A DNA stretch of 64,000 nt from Acheta domesticus (lineage: Eukaryota > Arthropoda > Insecta > Orthoptera > Gryllidae): positions 227,046,903 to 227,110,902 of the forward strand of contig JAHLJT010000631.1 in assembly GCA_031308135.1 (NCBI GenBank). The letters are read 5' to 3'. Below are positions 11,302 through 21,469 of this stretch, piece by piece. Both the position numbers and the translations under genes were made by a program. How positions within the stretch are numbered: position 1 is the stretch's first letter; each line of letters begins with the position of its first letter. Under the pieces are notes generated by a model, which worked only from the letters and a program-made list of their open reading frames with translations, made no database searches and was not told the origin of the DNA.

Positions 11302-13248
11302 CAGAGTTGGGCAGTATCGAAAATACTTGTATTTAAAATACGTATTTTCGATACTTTTGTAATTTGTATTGAAATATGTATTTTGTATTTGTATCGAAAA
11401 TACTTTCTGATAGTCTTTTGTATTTTCAAAATACAAAAATACTTTTTCTTAATCTCACAAACATTGATTGGGCCAGTAAATGGAGAGGATCCCGCCACGT
11501 GGACGAGTGCGACCGGACGTCCGGTTCCTCCGATTACGTTTTTTTCCCTCCGTCGGTTCAACTGGAGATAAACGGAAAAGCGCTGTAATCATTGTGTAAG
11601 ATATATTTCTTACACCATAGCTGTAATCGTGAGCTCAGATTTAATTTCTCGGAGAGCAGCCTCCGTGTGCCAGAACGAGTGCTGCCCAAGTGTGTGCCTT
11701 GTGGCCCTGTGGTTGTGTGCAGTGATTAAAAACTTGTGCTTGCGGTGTTTTTAAGAGATGATATTTCGTTATGGTATATTTAGGTAAAAATCTATTTTTT
11801 TCCTGAGTACCTTGTACTAAATGAAGCTTTATATATACATTTCAAGTTTATTTGAACTAAAACCCGTCAATTTTATAGTGCTTAAATGAGCCTATTTCAA
11901 CATTAATGCCTATTTGTGCCTATTTTACGTTTAAAAAACTAAAATGAAACTAATTTGCCTAATTTCTTTTGTTTATGGCTCCTTTTACCTTTTTTCTTCT
12001 GTGTCTCCACAACGGACAAGGATGATATTAATTTTAAGTTACTTTTAACAACCTAAATTGCATTCGTCCTCTTGTACCTTTTTATCCGCTTGTCTCATTT
12101 TGTCGCCTGTAAGAGAGCGAGAAATGAATATACCGGACAAGGATCTAGCGATAAGTCTCCGCGCCACTACTTCCTGACTTCATGGAGAAGCTGCCTCCGT
12201 TTCTAAGATAAAGCGATTGAATTTCCCCGAAAGCAAAGTGATCTTGACCGATAAGAAACATTCATTTGCTCTTGAGAACTTGGAGAAGGTATTAGTAATT
12301 TATTGTGAGGCAAAATACGGTAGGAATAATTCTAACTATAAACAAACTTGTTCATAAATAGTATTATCGCAAAATGTTCAAAGCTAATTCTACGTAATAT
12401 TGATTTATGTTCTTATCTTTGAGAAATAAAATAAATGGTCAAAAAGTGAGTTTTCTTGTCAGTTTCGAGTTTTATTAGTGCCTATTCTACCATTTAAAAA
12501 GCCTAACAGATGCTGGAAGAACCTATTTTAGGCACCTAAAACGCATATTTTAAAACCTAAAAATCCTCGGTATTCATCAGATATTCATATCATTTGTGAT
12601 GTATGTTCATACTTTAAGTCTGAAAGTATCTTGGTTAATTGTCTATTACCTGCAATATTTGTCCCCAACTATCACCTCCCAAGAACTCATGGTGAGATCT
12701 TTATACTCCGAGTATTCCTTCGGCTCTTAGCATGGACAAGATGCCTTTCAGACTTAAAATATGAATATACATAACATCACAAATGATAGGGGCTGTCCAT
12801 AAATTACGTAACGCAAATTTCCAGTATTTTCAATACCCCCTCCCCCTTGTAACGCACTTCCCTATCTCTTTGTAAAGCAGTGTAACGGTGCCTCAGACCT
12901 CCTCCCTCCCCCTTTGGCGTTACTTAATTTATGGATGACCCCATACGGATACCTGAAATAGGTTGAAAATTTCATTTGAAACATTTTTGTATAAAAAATG
13001 TTATATATTTTTAGTAATACAATTTTGTATGGGATGTGATCTTTTATATTGAACGTGAATGATTGTTTAAAAGAGAAAAAAATAGGATAGAAGATATTAC
13101 GTGTATGTGTAAAACACCCTTGGTTGTATTTTGTATTTTCAAAAGTATTTTAAAATACTATTTTGTATTTGGTATCTAAAATACTTTCGGCGAAGTATTT
13201 TGTATTTTGTATCTGAAATACATTTTTCAAGTATTTTGCCCAACCCTG
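11302..13248. mobile_element. hAT-type element (1.95 kb) inserted in the LINE, non-autonomous
   Basis: The termini are CAGAGTTGGGCAGTATCG (left) and the reverse of CAGGGTTGGGCAAAATAC (right), a CAGxGTTGGGCA hAT-style inverted repeat. The flanks GGTGTTGT (11294-11301) and GGTGTAGT (13249-13256) are an 8-bp target duplication with one mismatch. LINE coding sequence continues on both sides. Subterminal regions are full of GTATTTT/AAAATAC repeats. The interior has the TGCCTATTT word family and a 154-bp MITE but no transposase. Confidence 0.8.
12789..12942. mobile_element. 154-bp MITE with 27-bp inverted ends
   Basis: The left end GGGGCTGTCCATAAATTACG and right end (reverse complement GGGGTCATCCATAAATTAAG) match over about 27 bp. 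ATA flanks both sides (12786-12788 and 12943-12945), a likely 3-bp target duplication. The interior is pyrimidine-rich. It is the innermost of the nested insertions. Confidence 0.75.
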
Positions 13249-13429
13249 GGTGTAGTGTTTTAGCATCTTTATTGTGGTGGTTGCGAGATAGTTTTCTGGT
13301 CTAAGCAATTGTTCCAGTTTTCCTTTTATATTTTCGCGAACTATGGAGTCAATGCCTTGCTGTAATCGATGAATGCTGTATAGAGTTTTTCCTTTGGGTA
13401 TCCTGAGGGCATCTCGTATGTCTGCTTGA

Positions 13430-13445
13430 AGAACAACGCGAAATA
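13430..13445 (+). repeat. Target-site duplication, right copy
   Basis: Identical to 8121-8136. It marks the 5' (truncated) side of the minus-strand LINE. Confidence 0.8.
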
Positions 13446-13881
13446 CCGTGAGATATTCCATCGTTAAGACAAGCCCCCACGCGCCTAGAAAAGAAAACTC
13501 AAATATTATTATTCGCAATTAAATAAAATTTACAGGATATACTCTTTATTGGTAATATTGGTAATAAAGCGACATTTTCATATAAAATTCTTTGACAAAA
13601 AATATTTGTACAAATGTTTGTGCAAAAATGCTTAAAAACCAATTACACAAAACAAAAGTGAAATTTTAAAAAATTACAACATCAAACGATGTCAAAATAA
13701 TGTGTCTTTAAGTCAGCAAAATATCAATATTTTATTTAATTAATTATTGTATAATTAACAAATTTTTACAAAAGTTACATCAATCACAATTTAACTTTGG
13801 CTGAATATATGGTACGGTCTTCCCTTTACTAATTTAAAGATGAAAAACCATTTGAAAACGCGCGTTTTGGTCCCCGCACAG

Positions 13882-14076
13882 TGGACAGTGGCGTCTGTGT
13901 TCATCGTGGCCATCCCCACGGTGGAGTGCGCGTCGGCCACGCTTTTGGCGCACGTGGCGCTGCGGTTTGCGCGCCGTGGCCGACGAGCTGCGCCACCTGT
14001 TCCGCGACGGCAGCGATCCCGGCGGCGCCCGCGCCCGCCTGCGCGCCTGCGTGCGCCACCACCAGGCCGCGCTGAG
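13882..14076 (+). CDS. Odorant receptor exon (helix 3 to intracellular loop) with a frameshift
   Basis: Following the acceptor CCCCGCACAG the phase-0 frame reads WTVASVFIVAIPTVECASAT then LLAHVALRF, a typical OR helix. From about 13967 the OR-like reading moves one base, to RAVADELRHLFRDG and ARLRACVRHHQAALR, which matches the conserved 'LxxRLxxL...CVxHHxxIL' loop. The exon closes at the donor GTGCGT (14077) in phase 2. The shift lies between roughly 13955 and 13975, so the exon is either a pseudogene or carries a one-base sequence error in a GC-rich tract. The join to 7771-7918 is phase-compatible. The next OR exon (helix 4, usually with an SPxLLxQL-type motif) was not found before 36.9 kb. 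Confidence 0.7.
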
Positions 14077-14299
14077 GTGCGTAGCGCATGCGTGGCCAAG
14101 CCCCCGCACCTGCGGCGCTGGTTGGCGCTATACTCTAAAAGTGGATTACCTGGAACGTAGCAGCGTTGTTTCGCGTGGGTGAAGATTTAAATCAGATTGG
14201 GAAATAGGTGTGAAGGGCAATGGGCGTCAAAAATTTTTGGCGATCCACTTGGTTTAAAATGTAAGAAAATTGCCATGTGACCTCACTGGTAACATTGCG

Positions 14300-15310
14300 T
14301 CGAAAATATAAGTATTTTTACTTTCCCGTATACGACGTGTATACGGAGTAATATACGTAGTATACGGAAAGTTACGTAATGCTGCGTGAAAAAACGGTGG
14401 ATTTTTAGCAGAAAATATTCATTGCCGAGCCCTGACAACGAAAAAGTGGATAAAACTAGTTGCTAAATTAAGGAAAAGTAATCCCCCAACACGTGGGTTA
14501 GCCAGAATCCCTCTTTTGTGGGTCCTTGGTACCGAAAAACAAATTAAAAACAAAACGTCCGTCTGTCCGTCCGTGAACACTATGCCTAAACCATACGTGG
14601 GAATTTTTTCAAATTGAAGAAACCCCTGTCGATCTGGCTCGACTCGAAGCTTTGAGATTTTGAAAAAGATTCTATAAAATTTCGAGGTACTTTATATGAA
14701 GCCCCCCGGATATTTTCAAAATTTTCTCAAAAACGGCTCTAAAGTTTTTCTTTAAATTTCTTGTAAGAATAGAGTAAAATACACTTATAAAGGTGGTATA
14801 AGTCCGAATTTCACGGTTATCTCTTTCAATTTGAGGTATTTATTCATTTTTTTAAAATTAAACAAATGTATTTTTTGAAAGATCTCTTAGGCTACACTTT
14901 TAATATGAACATTTCCTGCAATTTATAAACAATATTGATTTTTGAGAGTTCATGTTCTTCAAAAGAGTTCGAATGATGTTTTTCGAAAACTCAAACATTT
15001 TCAGTGAAAAAGACCTTCAAATTTCGCATTTTTATTAGCGCTTAAACGCCATTTCCTTAAATACGACTCACAATTTTTCAAGGAAAATAGCCATTTGGAA
15101 CGAGATTTTACTGTTCTTTAATATTCTTAAAACAATATTTCTGTTCTACTTTTAGGAAATCGGAAAAGTAAGAAATTGTCAAAAAATGTACTTTGGGCGG
15201 TTATAGATGGCAGCTGGCCAGAGAATTTGGCAATACCAAATAGCTAGCCGGGACCAAAGAAAATAGAAAAACTAATACGGGAACGTCTGTTCCATTCTGT
15301 AGCACCACTA
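14300..15310. mobile_element. Foldback family, copy B
   Basis: It opens with a near-palindrome (14322-14372, ACTTTCCCGTATAC...GGAAAGT). Then come GTTACGTAATGCTGCG, AACACGTGGGTTAGCCAG, GTGGGTCCTTGGTACCG and GTCCGTCTGTCCGTCC, in the same order as copy A. It ends at GTAGCACCACTA near 15308, preceded by AAATAGCTAGCCGGGACC as in copy D. Confidence 0.6.
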
Positions 15311-16440
15311 TTTTTCTCTTAAGTAATTTCTTCCAAGTAATTAGATTAATTTTTTAATAAACGCTAGTATATGGATGAATAAAGAGTAGAGGCGATTTTT
15401 CAGGGCAGGGAAGAGAGAAAAGTCTTCATCCCATATTTTCTTCTTCCGAATGTCATTTCAAACAAATATTTTATTTTTCACTTTCTGGCCTTACAAATGT
15501 ATTTAAAAAAGGTAGTACTACTAACCTATGTGTATAGTAAACAGGATGTGTTGTAATTGTGTCGGAAACCGGCAACCGGCGACCAAAAAACGTACATTGT
15601 CCTAATAACGAAATGTGGATTAATAAATTTCTAATACGTAGTAAATTTTTTCCTCTAACATGTTGTGTAGTAAGAACCATGTTTTGTCGGTCCTTGATAC
15701 CAAAAAATCGATTAACGGAAAAACTCCGTCCGTCTGTCGATTTCAACGAACTCCAGGTCCTGCTAGTATGAAACAAATATTTAGATATTTTCGTTACTTG
15801 ACGTGGTCTCATTTACATTTTCAAAATTGTTCGGGGCTGCTGCACTTGTTTTGAAATTAAGTGGACTGTATTATCGGATTGATTCATCAAGCACCCTTTG
15901 ATACCTCATGCAGGGTGGATGGCACATGATATGTTTTCGGTTCCACAGAAACAAGTTATTGCAACAGAAACAAGTTATTGTAACAGATTTAATCTTGGTC
16001 AATCTCACTTCACTGGCGTGGATAGAAAATGGCGTGGATAGAAATGTCTAATTACACTTTGTACCCAATTGATAGTTTCGTTGCAGTTAATGGCGTAATG
16101 TTCGTTATGATACGTTAAATTTACGTAAAACTATTTCCTAATACAATACTAAGGCGGCTGTAATCATAGCATTACCGTATTCAACTCAGCCTTGCGATGC
16201 ACAAACTAGCATTTAAGTTACACAATTAATTATTGCTCTTTTACGAGACTTGAAACATTTACGAGCAAAGATTTTACATGGAGATCAATGGACACGAATC
16301 CGCTTAAGGTCCACTCCAGAACTGATCTGATGATCTCGGCGACACTAGCGTCGCGAGATCTACTGCGCACGGCGCTTTAGAGTGGGGTAAGAAATTGGCC
16401 TATCACAGATTGTTATTTGAATTGGTTCACAAATGTTCTG
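15311..16440. other. No gene recognised; AT-rich with foldback-family fragments
   Basis: A fragment at 15640-15745 resembles the TTGGTACCG/GTCCGTC region of the foldback family. A duplicated phrase (ACAGAAACAAGTTATTG) lies at about 15945-15982 and a local GTGGATAGAAA duplication at 16019-16044. Nothing coding was supported. Confidence 0.4.
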
Positions 16441-16959
16441 GAAGGTTCGTCCGTTGAGGACGGTTTCCAGTTCGTTAGGGTGGCGTGATCAGTGGTGTGC
16501 CACTAGATAGGCTGGAGAAATTCCTTATTCAAATCCAATACAGCAGCCAATCAGAGCTCTCTTTCCCTCTCCCTCTGTCTCAGAGCAACGCCATATACAT
16601 CTGTACTACACGAACTCGCTCTAGCGGGGAATCGGAGAACTACTCATTTTCAAAGCTCTCCGGGTCGGCGCCGGTTGAATTACCCAGGAATTACCGTTGG
16701 ATTGCTTCAACGTCCGCCCGGCGTGGCAGCTTCGTGCCCAAAGGGTATCTGTGAGACTGTGTTGTGGAGTTTCGTGCTGTTTATGGGGCCATTAACGGGT
16801 GCTATCAAAGAATATATCAGTGAATTCAAGAAATTTTCTAATTTACAGCTGCTTTTGTGCTTCAAATGTGTTCGTAATGTGTTGTAATTGACTGTTGTGC
16901 TACAAATGTGTTCGTCAAAAATATGGTGAAGAAAATTCCTGAATAATAGAGATTGGCGA

Positions 16960-17859
16960 ACCATAAGTGTGATAATTCATGGTATGTATTTGTCTTGAAA
17001 GAGCATTCAAATAATTTCATTGTAAATTTTGAAATATTTTTAATGTTCATGTTCACTTGCAGATCCCTTGTTTGGACCAACAGAGGTGACACCCACAATA
17101 CCAATGGGTGTAATCGGTAAGCCATTTTAAAAAAACTTTTAATAAATAAATTTGAAGTTTACCTGAAGTTCAATTGTCAACAGACAATAGAACTTCAAAT
17201 AGGACAGATGTGTTTGAGATTGCAAAAGGGGGGATACAATTTTGTTTTTGTGGGATTAATTTTAATTACACAATAGTTCGATGGAATTCTTTCTTACCAG
17301 CATTTTTTAATTTTCAGGTCTTTGTACTCAGGCAGCAATTCAAACTGAAAATGGTAAGTTTCTTTATGTGCGTGAAATAGAAGCATGCTATTAAAAGCGA
17401 AATGTATAAAATAGGATAATAATTCGTTGTTGATGAATACAGGTGGCTCTGCCATTCAGTGTCCTGCTACATGAAGTGCGGCAGATGCATATGCTAGCCT
17501 TGTTCATGGTAAGTGTTTGCTATAATCTTTAAGCAACTCAATTATCACTTTGTTGCATGTTTTAAAGGTGGGAAAAATTCATATTTGTCTCCATTTTCAG
17601 ATCTTTTTCACCCATGAGAGGTGTCACCTAATGTTGTGGATAGTTCTCATGGTAAGTTTTTCCGTTGAATATACAGTTATTAGTACCAATTGAGTGTGAA
17701 TTAGAGCAAATAAAAAAAACAAATGTTTTTATGGTTGATTAATAATCAACAGGTGCTGAAGTCATTCCGGAAGATGAATCTGTGACTTCAATGCATTTGC
17801 GTCACTTTATTAGTGATATCAGATTGGTGTGCAGGCACTCTGGTATGAAGAATATGTGA
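16960..17859 (+). CDS. Candidate micro-exon transcript (four to six very short exons)
   Basis: A series of short segments is bounded by good splice sites: a first exon ending TTCATG/GTATGT at about 16980; 17063-17116 (54 nt); 17318-17353 (36 nt); 17443-17508 (66 nt); 17601-17651 (51 nt); and a terminal segment from 17753. All internal lengths are multiples of three, and four donors read ATG/GTAAGT or ATG/GTATGT. Two reading schemes are possible. In phase 1, exons 17063, 17318 and 17753 give PLFGPTEVTPTIPMGVI, LCTQAAIQTEN and EVIPEDESVTSMHLRH..., ending TGA 17857-17859; the two middle exons would be skipped because each has a stop in this phase. In phase 0, exons 17318, 17443, 17601 and 17753 give VFVLRQQFKLKM, VALPFSVLLHEVRQ..., IFFTHERCHLML... 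and VLKSFRKMNL plus stop. The family was not recognised. A non-coding spliced RNA is also possible. Confidence 0.38.
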
Positions 17860-19940
17860 AAAGTTATTGCTGATAATCTTAATATTTTTCAGTTAAAAAC
17901 GATGGAAAATATTCAAAAATGTGAAAATAATAGTGATCTATTACTTCTTAATGTTAAAAATATTCTCCAATAATGTCAATTGACCTGGAGAGACCATTTT
18001 GTCTGTAACTTTAGGTTCTCTTTGGAGAGTTAATTTTAAAGAAGAACTCACAGAACTAATTTTAAAGAATAATTGTTATGTTCAGTGAATGACTTTCTTC
18101 ATTCTGCACAAAATTTCTGCTCATACCTCTTTTACGCAGACAGTTTGTAGTGATACGAATAATGAGTTTTTTAAGATCAATGGGTATTCTGTCATTTGGA
18201 TGCTACATAAACCATATTTTCCGCATCTGATTTGGAAAGTTCTAATAAAATTTAATTTTATTTGAAGATGAAATTCATTCTGTAAAAGACAAGTCATTTT
18301 CTCAAATTTGGAATCCCTCTTGCTCTGTGAAGACAATTTATTTGGAAATTATGAATACAAAATTTTTGAGTCCCTGTTTTAGAGCCTATTTTCATGCAAT
18401 TTTAAGATTTCTTTTTGGCTTAATATCTGGTCTAATATTTTTTTATTGTTAGTAGTGCCTATTAATTGGTTTTTATTATTGGAATTGATATAAGTTGCAT
18501 ATGCAATGTTCTACTGTTCCGGCAATAATTGTTTCTCATGACAAACTCTGTCTTGATTGAATTTTTATTCTACAATTGGTGTATTATTGTGTTTTGTGAA
18601 TCTTCATGCCAATTACACTGTTAATGTGAATGCTGATCCCTATTAAATTGTGAATTATCTTGAGTCATGAATGCAATGTTTGATTTCACAGCTCGGTTGT
18701 TACAATAAATGTCCAGTTGTCAGAAAGTTCCAGGCTCGGTTCTTAGTGCAATTAAATATTTGCACTTTCATAATCCCTTTTCAGATTTAAATTATGGCGC
18801 ACAAGCTTCTTGGGACTGTTACATTCCACTCTTCATAAATAATGTTTTAAAAGTTAATGTAGTTTCTCATTTAAGCCCATCTTTGGACAGCCAGGCCACT
18901 AACTGTGCATGTGTGAGATGGACATGGGTAAATATACAAATTTTGTCAAATAGTTATTGACTAGTAAAAAAATTTTTTTATGCTGCAACTAGTAAAAGCA
19001 GATCTTTCAAGGTATGCATAGAATGCTAAAAGTTCAATTTTTGGCACTAGTGTTAGAAGTGGGACAGCGCTCAAATGTTCTGATAAAAGCAACATAGAAA
19101 ACAAAATACTTTTGTGTGACTTAATCAGGTACTACTGTAACATAGTACATAATTACATTATCTGTACTCTTGAATTAAAATAAAATCAAAGGCAGTAATA
19201 CTGTTTAAAATTGATGGAGAAAGTGATTTTATTTTGCTTGTAGGATTGGGGCACCTGACATGCCTTGTGATGCTATCTTTCCTACTCGCAAAATAAAATG
19301 GCATTTGTATCATAACTATTTGTTTTACCAGGGCAAAGGTGTGGTATTGTTTTCATTTGTTCCTTTTCAACACTGTTCATGTGTAATGCTCTGTAATAAT
19401 GCAGTATTCCATAGTATTCACGTTTATTTGGCATGTCTACAAGCAAGTAAAGTTGCATTTCAGCTGGTGTACTGTGTTTATTGCCTTGTGTAATACAAAA
19501 TTGTTAACACTAATGAAATTAAAAAAAAAGTGTAATATCAATATGCTGAATAAATACTTGATTTTTCTGCCCTAATTTTGACTTTTTTCCCATAAAATCC
19601 TTGCGTAGTTTTTGATAATAAAATGATTGTGTAGTTTTTGATAAATTAATGCCAAAATATGGGAGTGAAATTTTAAAATTCCCGCGTATCTGGTTTATTT
19701 CAAATTTACCGCTTACTTCTACGCTATTGGCTGTCCTTTAGCCCAATAGTAAGTAATACAAACCAACGTGGCGGACCGGATGCTGACAAATAAGGCTCCT
19801 CCGTTTAACATTGAGTGCCGTCTCTAGGAAATACTCTTTGGGCGTGATAGCACGCAGAAATTCCGCGAAGCGCCGGTCGCTCGCCCGGCGGAGCCGTGGG
19901 CGTGAGGCGGCCGGCGCCGCGCGTCCATAAGGTGAGCAAA
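17860..19940. other. No gene recognised; AT-rich
   Basis: Reading both strands found no convincing exon or structured repeat up to the GC-rich shoulder at 19840-19930, which leads into the inverted-repeat element. Confidence 0.4.
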
Positions 19941-19942
19941 AC

Positions 19943-20357
19943 TTCTGCCGACTTGACAGCCGGGAGTGGGGGAGAGCGATGTTGCCGCTTACTCGGGCGG
20001 CAGACACGTGTTCATTCATGCGTCAGATCAGCTGTTGAGGCATACACGTCCAGCTTATTGTATTTTTGGTAGAATTGTAATAATGACACTAGTTTATTTG
20101 ATGAAATTCTGTTACACAATTTTATCGCAGTCCCTTATTCCCTATCGCAGTCGCTATAATTCTACCAAAGCAAGGAATAACGAAACATTTTTCCATAACA
20201 CGCGCAAAGCAGATGAAAGTAAGTACAGCGACAGCGAGATGCCGTAAGTACAGAAACGTCGGCAACTCTGTAGTGACATCATTATAATTTGAAGCCTCTG
20301 ATTGGATAACGAAACCCCCTCTCCCCTGTCAGCCTGGAGCTGTCAAGTCGGCAGAAA
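19943..20357. mobile_element. ~415-bp inverted-repeat element (MITE-like)
   Basis: The left end TTCTGCCGACTTGACAGC is the exact reverse complement of the right end GCTGTCAAGTCGGCAGAA. GAGTGGGGGAGAGCG at left also answers CCCCCTCTCCCC at right. A diverged copy is at 6137-6480. No transposase. Confidence 0.65.
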
Positions 20358-21469
20358 TATTACTCACAGTATATGCTGTATCCTGTCTGTAGCAGTAACG
20401 CTCGCGAATCAACGGTTTCAGCTTTGAAGAATGGAAAAAAAATTATATATATTGTGATATACAAAATGGCGGTTTAAACATTAGACAGTAAACGCCGGAG
20501 CTCGCTGTACATGGCGCATATGCGTTGCCAAGGAGTTGTTGATATTGAGTAATGGGAGAAAAACAAACGGTATGTCACTTTCATATGCAATGTCCTTAAT
20601 GAAAATTAATGAAAAGAGCTCTCTCTTCATCCAGACACGGAGGCGGACGGATCGTCTGATAAGAACGCGGAATCTAACTTCGATTTTGTTTGATAATAAC
20701 GCTGTGCCATAATACCGATACAGAAAATTAGTCAGGAGATTGATTCGTGAAGTTAATTAATTGAATTAATTCGGTTGCAACTATTTATCATTCATTGAAA
20801 AAACTTTATTTACAAAATAAGCTGGTTCGCCGCGTTGTACTGAAGATACGACATTGCAGTTATTATAAATTGATTCGGTGACAACAGCTTGTGATTAAGT
20901 GGAGAACTTTAATCGAATATAACCAGGATAGAGACTATAAAATATGTCCGCAGTGCCGTGGCGGAGCAAATTAGTTGTGAATAGACTTGGCTACGAATAT
21001 TAGTTAGCAGATATACATTTTTTTCGATTTGTTGAGTTCGCGGGTAGGCGCACAACTGTTGCGCATTTTAGGGAAAAATAACTCTGGACGCTAGGTTAGC
21101 TGCCGATGCTAGACAGATACTAGAAGCAACGCTGAAGAATGAAGTAGACGACATTGGGTCCGGCCCAGCCGAACGAAGATCGGAAGACGTCGTGGAAGTT
21201 CCAGGTTGGTTCTTCGGTAGCCATCCGACGACTGAAAAGAGGGCTCGGGGTATTTTATGCTAACGATCGTTAAAATTTAATTCAAAGATCATGACCAAAT
21301 GATAATGCTATTTTTGCATTGATAGATAAAATCTTAAAATCCATTTAACGAAATTAATTGGAAAGTAGTTGCAATAAATTGTGTTCTGTTTTTAAACGAA
21401 TTTAAAAAGATTATTATTGTGCAACATAGCTCGTTATTGGTGCAAGAATTTCAGAATAAGATAAAACTT
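20358..21469. other. No gene assigned; short open stretch at 21080-21260
   Basis: An open stretch (LDARLAADARQILEATLK, then DDIGSGPAERRSEDVVEVPG) ends at a stop near 21260. It lacks a clear start, and no splice site was decisive. It could be an exon fragment or chance. Confidence 0.3.

Larger units (their letters stand above)
8137..13429 (-). mobile_element. 5'-truncated jockey/R1-like LINE carrying nested insertions
   Basis: Read on the minus strand, the element starts inside the reverse transcriptase (13429-13257: QADIRDALRIPKGKTLY, AFIDYSKA in a shifted frame, IVRENIKGKLEQLL). It resumes after a hAT insertion at 11293-10790 with GVLQGDPLSPLLHNFATADI, the catalytic YADDMALSS (11144-11118), then EKLEVVNDYKYLGIAMQTSG. 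After a further interruption it ends at 8740-8137 with PILTYGIHIIGEHLKL, KALYLKKVLRVSEYTPSRYV and LLAERQQKREEVEELF. Stops and frame changes make it inactive. Perfect 16-bp direct repeats at 8121-8136 and 13430-13445 show target-primed insertion. No endonuclease domain is present, so the copy was truncated on arrival. Confidence 0.85.
7961..13513. mobile_element. Short inverted-repeat element split by a LINE insertion
   Basis: The left arm (7961-8040) contains GGAATATCTCACGGTATTTC and CTTGGCGCGTGG. The right arm (13430-13513) contains the reverse complement GAAATACCGTGAGATATTCC and CCACGCGCCTAG. The arms match over about 80 bp, including a perfect block of about 25 bp. Removing the LINE and one copy of its target duplication leaves a ~245-bp MITE-like element in the OR intron. 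Confidence 0.65.

Noticed and set aside
13791..14160. Several overlapping frames over the GC-rich OR exon, both strands
   Set aside because: Only the two plus-strand frames carrying OR motifs make sense; the rest are compositional shadows.
17184..17317. Additional exon starting at 17184 between the micro-exons
   Set aside because: It has an acceptor-like site and an open frame (DNRTSNRTDVFEIAKGG) but no acceptable donor before the next acceptor.
19738..20019. 93-aa minus-strand open frame
   Set aside because: It overlaps the end of the inverted-repeat element and its GC-rich shoulder; no homologous motif and no splice evidence.
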